DNA from: Halorubrum alkaliphilum
Lineage (GTDB): Archaea; Halobacteriota; Halobacteria; Halobacteriales; Haloferacaceae
Direction of reading: 5' to 3'
NCBI RefSeq assembly: GCF_017873815.1
Contig: NZ_JAGGKQ010000003.1
Span: 1 to 64,000, forward strand
DNA length: 64,000 nt
This document shows, one piece after another, positions 59,656-64,000 of the stretch; the stretch's first letter is position 1; each line of letters begins with the position of its first letter. Position numbers and translations under genes: made by a program. The notes below the pieces were generated by a model that was not told the origin of the DNA, ran no database searches, and saw only the letters and a program-made list of their open reading frames with translations.

Positions 59656-60798
59656 ATGAGTGCGTGGGTTCGATCGGCCGCGTGGTCGACGGGCTTAGCT
59701 GCGATGCTGGCGGTCGTCGTGGTGGTGAGCGCCGCGATCGGTCCCGTTAGAATACCGCCCGCGGAGGTGGTGAAAGCGGTGTTGAACGCCCTGGTCGTTC
59801 CGGTCGGTATCGAAACGGGATCCCCGAGCGCCGGGTCGCTGTCGGTGTCCGGGGTGAGCCTCGCGTATCGGTCCCCGTTCGCGTTCCCCGTTGAGGGCGT
59901 CCACCAGCAGATCGTCGTCGGGGTGCGGCTCCCGCGGATCCTGCTCGCCGCCCTCGTCGGCTTCGCGCTCGCGGCCGCCGGAACGGTCATGCAGGGCTTC
60001 TTCCGCAACCCGATGGCCGATCCGTCGATCATCGGCGTCTCCTCCGGCGCGGCGGTCGGTGCCGTCGCGTTCATCGTCTTCCCGGTCGCGCTGTCGACGA
60101 CGGTCGCTTTCCCCCTCGTCGGTGCGGTCGACGTGGGACTCTCGTACGGCGCGGGAGTCAGTCTCTTCGCGTTCGTCGGCGCGCTGATCGCCGCGTTCGG
60201 CGTGTACGCCATTGCGACGCAACACGGCCGGACGCCGGTAGCGACGTTGCTTTTAGCCGGCGTCGCCGTCCAGACGTTCCTCGGGGCGGTCATCTCGTAC
60301 CTCCAGCTTCAGGCCGGCGAGTCGCTTCGCCGGATCGTCGCGTGGTTGATGGGTCACCTCTCGGGGGCTTCGTGGAGCGAGGTCGCCGTGACTGCGGCCG
60401 TCGTGCCGCCGCTGTTCATCCTGTTGCTCGTCTACACGCGCGATCTGAACGTTATGCTGCTCGGCGAGGAGGAGGCACAGGGACTCGGCATCGAGGTTGA
60501 GCGTACGAAGCGGATCCTGCTCGGGGCGTCCGCGCTGATCACCGCCGCGGGGGTCGCCTTCGCGGGCGTCATCGGCTTCGTCGGCCTCATCGTCCCGCAC
60601 ATGCTCCGGCTCGTGGTCGGCCCCGATCACCGGGTGTTGCTGCCGACGGCCGCGCTCGCCGGGAGTAGCTTCCTCGTCGCCGCCGACACGGTTGCGCGGT
60701 CCGGAACGGCCGAGTTGCCGGTCGGGATCGTCACCGCCGCGGTCGGCGCACCCTTCTTCATCTATCTACTGATGAGCCGGGAGGTGCACGAGCTGTGA
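59656..60798 (+). CDS. btuC: cobalamin-type ABC importer permease
   Basis: About 380 residues with ten predicted membrane helices, as in the BtuC/FecCD family. GVRLPRILLAALVGFALAAAGTVMQGFFRNPMADPSIIGVSSGAA is the classical family signature; GVAFAGVIGFVGLIVPHMLRLVVGPDHR contains the cytoplasmic coupling helix. It overlaps btuD by four bases (GTGA at 60795), so the two subunits are translated together. Confidence 0.95.
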   Translation: MSAWVRSAAWSTGLAAMLAVVVVVSAAIGPVRIPPAEVVKAVLNALVVPVGIETGSPSAGSLSVSGVSLAYRSPFAFPVEGVHQQIVVGVRLPRILLAALVGFALAAAGTVMQGFFRNPMADPSIIGVSSGAAVGAVAFIVFPVALSTTVAFPLVGAVDVGLSYGAGVSLFAFVGALIAAFGVYAIATQHGRTPVATLLLAGVAVQTFLGAVISYLQLQAGESLRRIVAWLMGHLSGASWSEVAVTAAVVPPLFILLLVYTRDLNVMLLGEEEAQGLGIEVERTKRILLGASALITAAGVAFAGVIGFVGLIVPHMLRLVVGPDHRVLLPTAALAGSSFLVAADTVARSGTAELPVGIVTAAVGAPFFIYLLMSREVHEL

Positions 60799-62153
60799 GC
60801 AGCGATCCGTCGAGCGATACGTCCGACACGGATCCGCTCATCGAGGTGCGGGACCTGTCCGTCTCGTTCGAGACCGGGCCGGTCGTCTCCGGGGTGGACT
60901 TCGACGTCGAACGCGGGTCACTCGTCGGGCTCGTCGGGCCGAACGGGGCCGGGAAGACGACGGTTATCCGGGCGATCAAGGGAACTATCACACCCGACAG
61001 CGGCGAGATACGGCTCGACGGCGACGACGCCGCGGACCTCTCCGCACGGGAGGTGAGTCGGCGAGTCGCGAGCGTGCCACAGGCGACGGAGCTCGCCTTC
61101 GATTTCCGAGTGCGACACGTCGTGGAGATGGGTCGGACGCCGCACCTCGGACGGTTCGACGGCCACGGTCCGGACGACGAGCGGGCGGTCCGCGAGGCGA
61201 TGGATGCTACGGGCGTCACGCGCTTTGCGGACCGTTCCATCACTGCGGTCTCCGGCGGGGAGCGCCAACGAGTCCTGCTCGCACGAGCGCTGGCACAGGA
61301 GACGCCGGCACTGCTGCTCGACGAGCCGACGGAGAGTCTCGACGTCAACCACGCGGTTCGGACCGGCAAACTGATCCGCGAGATCGCCGACGGGGGGCGG
61401 GCGGCGCTGGCGGCGATCCACGACCTCGACCTGGCGGCCCGGTACTGTGACGAGGTCGTCGTCCTCGCGAAGGGCGGAGTCCACGCCGCCGGGCCGCCGG
61501 CGGAGGTGCTGACCGCGGACGCGGTGGGCTCCGCCTTCGACGCCGAGGCGTTCGTCGGGCGGAACCCGGCCACCGGATCACCGGCGATCACGGCGTTCGA
61601 CGCGCTCGCTCGCGACGATCCGAGCGACCCGAGCGAGCCTCCCGTGACCGTTCCGAGCGACGACGGAGACACGACGGACGAACCGAGCGTGACCGACCGC
61701 GACGCCCGACGCGTTCACGTCGTCGGAACGGGGCGGACGGCGGCCCGGATCGCCGCCCGACTCGTGGCCGCGGGTCACGAACTCTCCGCCGGAGTCGTTC
61801 CCGCGGGAGACGTGCTGGCCGGTGTCGTGGCCGACGCGGGTGGACGAGTCGTTACCGCGCCGCCGTTCGAGTCGGTCGTTCCGTCGACCCGGGAGGCCGC
61901 GGGCGACCTCGCGGGCGAGGCGGACGTGACGATCGTCGTCGATCGGGACGACGGAAGCGAGGGGACCGAGAGCGGTAGGACCGGGAGCGGTGGGGCCGGG
62001 AACAAGGGGCCCGACCCGAACGAGGGAGTCATCGCGTCGGCCGAACGAGTCGTTCACGTCGGTGCCGACGCGAGCGAGCGTCAACTGCTCGATGCGGTTC
62101 GGACCGACGGCAGTTACGGTCCGGAGCCCTCCGTCGACGAACGCATCGAGTGA
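60795..62153 (+). CDS. btuD: cobalamin-type ABC importer ATPase with C-terminal extension
   Basis: About 452 residues. The first 250 are an ABC ATPase: Walker A GPNGAGKTT, Q-loop in VPQATELAF, signature SGGERQRVLLARAL and Walker B LLLDEPTESLD, then an H-loop His. The last about 200 residues are an extra domain of Rossmann-like character (VHVVGTGRTAARIAARLVAAGHELSAGVVPAGDVLAGVVADAGG), found in haloarchaeal BtuD proteins but not in bacterial ones. Start is GTG at 60795. The acidic linker between the domains contains low-complexity Asp/Glu. Confidence 0.93.
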   Translation: MSSDPSSDTSDTDPLIEVRDLSVSFETGPVVSGVDFDVERGSLVGLVGPNGAGKTTVIRAIKGTITPDSGEIRLDGDDAADLSAREVSRRVASVPQATELAFDFRVRHVVEMGRTPHLGRFDGHGPDDERAVREAMDATGVTRFADRSITAVSGGERQRVLLARALAQETPALLLDEPTESLDVNHAVRTGKLIREIADGGRAALAAIHDLDLAARYCDEVVVLAKGGVHAAGPPAEVLTADAVGSAFDAEAFVGRNPATGSPAITAFDALARDDPSDPSEPPVTVPSDDGDTTDEPSVTDRDARRVHVVGTGRTAARIAARLVAAGHELSAGVVPAGDVLAGVVADAGGRVVTAPPFESVVPSTREAAGDLAGEADVTIVVDRDDGSEGTESGRTGSGGAGNKGPDPNEGVIASAERVVHVGADASERQLLDAVRTDGSYGPEPSVDERIE

Positions 62154-62184
62154 CGCGTACACGCCACGCTGCCGAAGCGTCACC

Positions 62185-62191
62185 GTTTATT
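62185..62191 (+). promoter_or_regulatory. TATA-like element of trm5
   Basis: GTTTATT, 24-30 bases before the ATG at 62215, which sets that start against the much longer upstream frame. Confidence 0.5.
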
Positions 62192-62214
62192 CCTCTGCCC
62201 GCGTCGATCCTGTA

Positions 62215-63204
62215 ATGACCGTCTCCTGTGTCGCCGTCGACCGCGAGCGCGGCGAGTCCGTCCGCGAGCGACTCGCCGACGCAGGGGTTCTCGACGGCGA
62301 CCACCGGATCGAGGTCGTCGACGGAACCATCTACCTCCCGGTGACGGATCCGGCCGGAGTCCCGTCCGACCTCGCCGAAACTCTCGTGGACCGTAACGTG
62401 GACGAGCGTGACCGACCGCGGACGCCCGCCGACCTGCTCGGATACGAGCCGTCCCTCGAACGCCTCGGCGACATCGTCATCATTGACGAGGACGACGACG
62501 GTCGAGCTCGCGAGATCGCCGACGCCGTGATGGCCTCCGATCTTCCGTGCGCGACCGTCCTCAACCGAGCCTCGCCGATCGAGGGCGACCTCCGGGTCCG
62601 CCAGTGGGACGTGCTGGCCGGAAACGGCACCGAGACGGTTCACCGCGAGTACGGCCACGAGTTCGTGCTCGACGTCGCCGAAGTGTACTTCTCGCCCCGG
62701 CTCGCGACCGAGCGCCACCGCGTCATCGAGCAGGTCGCGGCCGGCGAGTCGGTCGTCGACATGTTCGCTGGCGTCGGCCCGTATGCGATCCCGATGGCCG
62801 CACGCGGGGCCGACGTCGTCGCCTGCGATCTCAACGGGACCGCGATCGAGTACCTCCGGGAGAACGCCGAGCGGAACGGCACCAGCGACCGCGTGACCGC
62901 GATCGCCGGAGACGTTCGCGAAACGACCGGCGAGTACGCCGGCTCCGCCGACCGACTGGTGATGAACCTTCCCCACTCCGCCGACGAGTTCCTCGATACC
63001 GCGGTGACGCTAGCGGGCGAGGACGGCCTCATCCACTACTACGACATCCAGCACGAGGACGACCCGTTCGGTCCCGGAGCCCGAGCGATCCGGGCGGCCG
63101 CGGGCGACGACTACGACGTGACGGTCGAGACGGAGCGCGTCGTTCGGTCGTACGCCCCCCACGAGTACAACGTCTGTCTCGACGTCCGGCTGTCGAAACG
63201 CTGA
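62215..63204 (+). CDS. trm5: tRNA (guanine37-N1)-methyltransferase
   Basis: About 329 residues. N-terminal domain (VSCVAVDRERGESVRERLADAG...), middle domain with LGDIVIIDEDDDGRAREIADAVM, SAM-binding core ESVVDMFAGVGPYAIPMAARGADVVACDLNGTAIEYLRENAERNG, and the catalytic MNLPHSADEF (N-L-P-H) motif. It methylates G37 of tRNAs to prevent frameshifting. It follows btuD after 61 bases in the same direction, but has its own promoter. Confidence 0.95.
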   Translation: MTVSCVAVDRERGESVRERLADAGVLDGDHRIEVVDGTIYLPVTDPAGVPSDLAETLVDRNVDERDRPRTPADLLGYEPSLERLGDIVIIDEDDDGRAREIADAVMASDLPCATVLNRASPIEGDLRVRQWDVLAGNGTETVHREYGHEFVLDVAEVYFSPRLATERHRVIEQVAAGESVVDMFAGVGPYAIPMAARGADVVACDLNGTAIEYLRENAERNGTSDRVTAIAGDVRETTGEYAGSADRLVMNLPHSADEFLDTAVTLAGEDGLIHYYDIQHEDDPFGPGARAIRAAAGDDYDVTVETERVVRSYAPHEYNVCLDVRLSKR

Positions 63205-63259
63205 TTCGTTTCTATCTGGCGATAAGTTATATCCCGGTCGGGCCCGTACGATCGTTCGT

Positions 63260-63481
63260 ATGACGGACGAAACCGCACCCGAAGAGCGCATCGACGAGAC
63301 GACCACGTGGCCGGATCTGGCGATCGGTCTCTACGACCGACTCACCGGTCGAAACGCCGAGATCGTCTACGAGTTCGAGGAGATGAGCGTCGACGTCCCG
63401 AGCGGAACCGGTGACGACGTCGAGCACGCCAGCTGGCAGCTCGACGGCACCGTTCGGGTCACGACCCGTGAGCAGGACTGA
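63260..63481 (+). CDS. small acidic protein, unknown
   Basis: A 73-residue acidic soluble protein: MTDETAPEERIDETTTWPDLAIGLYDRLTGRNAEIVYEFEEMSVDVPSG... A beta-rich middle (AEIVYEFEEMSVDVPS) and VRVTTREQD end. No family I can name. The next gene starts inside its last codons (GTG at 63468), so the two are translated together. Confidence 0.75.
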   Translation: MTDETAPEERIDETTTWPDLAIGLYDRLTGRNAEIVYEFEEMSVDVPSGTGDDVEHASWQLDGTVRVTTREQD

Positions 63482-63857
63482 CTCGACCGCCCCGCTCTCG
63501 ATCACGACGGAAGATCTGACGCTTACGATCGAGGGCGTCCGGATGGACGTGCGATCGACCGGCGAACGGGTGTTCGTCGAGGTGCCGACGGTTCGGGGAG
63601 CGATCCGGGTGGCGCGGTCGCTTCCGGACGGTGTCGACGCGGATGGCCCGGCGAAGCTTCTGACCGCGGCGGATCTCACGACCGAGATCCGCGTTCGTGG
63701 CCGCACCGTGATCGTCTTCGGATCAGATGCGCGGCCGGGACCGCTCGCTCGCCGCCTCGGGATCGCCCCCGCTGAGCCACGCCTCTCCGGGTTCCTCGGT
63801 GCCGGCTGGGCCGGTCTGGTTGGGGTTCCGGTCGCGCTCCGACGGCTGTTTCGGTGA
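63468..63857 (+). CDS. small unknown protein translated with the preceding gene
   Basis: About 129 residues starting at GTG 63468, overlapping the preceding gene by fourteen bases. LSITTEDLTLTIEGVRMDVRSTGERVFVEVPTVRGAIRVARSLPDG is beta-strand-rich; SGFLGAGWAGLVGVPVALRRLF ends the protein with a short hydrophobic helix. No family recognised. Confidence 0.7.
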   Translation: MSRTDSTAPLSITTEDLTLTIEGVRMDVRSTGERVFVEVPTVRGAIRVARSLPDGVDADGPAKLLTAADLTTEIRVRGRTVIVFGSDARPGPLARRLGIAPAEPRLSGFLGAGWAGLVGVPVALRRLFR

Positions 63858-64000
63858 GAAGGATCCGGTCGATCCGATAGCAGACGCCTTCGAACGGTCC
63901 ACCGTTCGGTATCTACTGTGGAGCGGTCGCTCAAGAGGGACGTATCGGACGCAAACCGCCGTCGCCCCGAAACGGAAGTCGGGACGACGGCTCAGCCCGT
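63858..64000. other. end of window, no gene seen
   Basis: The last 143 bases hold no recognisable gene or RNA; any reading frame would continue beyond the window. Confidence 0.5.

Overview
The window is a GC-rich stretch of chromosome from a halophilic archaeon, most likely Halorubrum or a close relative (genus inferred, not proven). The evidence is consistent across the window: strongly acidic proteins, TATA boxes about 25-32 bases before start codons with little or no leader, a PGF-CTERM-anchored lipoprotein-like binding protein, an archaeal diadenylate cyclase (DacZ type), a Bat-type HTH-10 regulator, a haloarchaeal type IV pilin N-terminus, and bacterial-type ThrS. No insertion sequence, provirus, CRISPR array or rRNA operon is visible; the content is mostly ordinary chromosomal genes, with two tRNAs.

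Layout. 1-450 and 8652-9131 are gene-free and hold related modular repeats (a GC-rich box, a hairpin and TTATAA boxes). 452-8651 carries a DCC-family oxidoreductase, a rhodanese, an SDR, an HhH-GPD-like protein, a cold-shock protein, a copper P-type ATPase, an epimerase-like SDR and a MATE exporter. 9132-18287 is a coherent minus-strand acetate (or other short carboxylate) locus: small membrane protein, universal stress protein, sodium/solute symporter with its DUF4212 small subunit, two acetyl-CoA synthetases, and between the two a Bat-type regulator with a tyrosine-recombinase-like N-terminus. 18641-24246 holds a pilin, a second stress protein, a DJ-1/PfpI protein, a DNA photolyase, a winged-helix membrane regulator and a zinc-ribbon membrane protein. 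24284-31584 holds a PAS/GAF histidine kinase carrying a remarkable in-frame array of perfect palindromes, a PsiE-like protein, an MrfA-type repair helicase, a TPR-like membrane-anchored protein and a GNAT acetyltransferase.

31684-34313 is a minus-strand group of a metallophosphoesterase, an MscS channel and the c-di-AMP synthase DacZ, with dacZ and mscS overlapping by one base; this looks like an osmotic-signalling unit. 34464-43609 contains an aldo/keto reductase, a zinc-finger microprotein, an MFS carrier, a GT81-like glycosyltransferase with a repeat-containing partner, a second PAS/GAF kinase, a class V aminotransferase, a TrxB-like flavoprotein without the redox Cys pair, and a methyltransferase. 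43895-52827 is housekeeping: thrS, a cysteine-synthase-type enzyme, a CoA-binding protein, a RecA-like ATPase, tRNA-Arg(TCG), a 5-formyl-THF cyclo-ligase-like protein, EngB GTPase, an enolase-superfamily enzyme, a DUF1405 protein, FxsA and tRNA-Ile(GAT). 53110-58496 holds a membrane histidine kinase, a zinc alcohol dehydrogenase, a 2Fe-2S ferredoxin, an FAD amine-oxidase-like protein and a threonine-synthase-like protein that has lost the PLP lysine. 58547-62153 is the cobalamin-type importer BtuF/BtuC/BtuD with a shared divergent promoter, followed by Trm5 and a pair of small unknown genes.

The observations I rate highest are the palindrome cassette inside the kinase gene at 24521-24690, the modular hairpin/TATA repeats at 120-318 and 8760-8996, the recombinase-like Bat regulator between the two acs genes, the threonine-synthase-like protein without its catalytic lysine, and the dacZ-mscS-phosphoesterase cluster.
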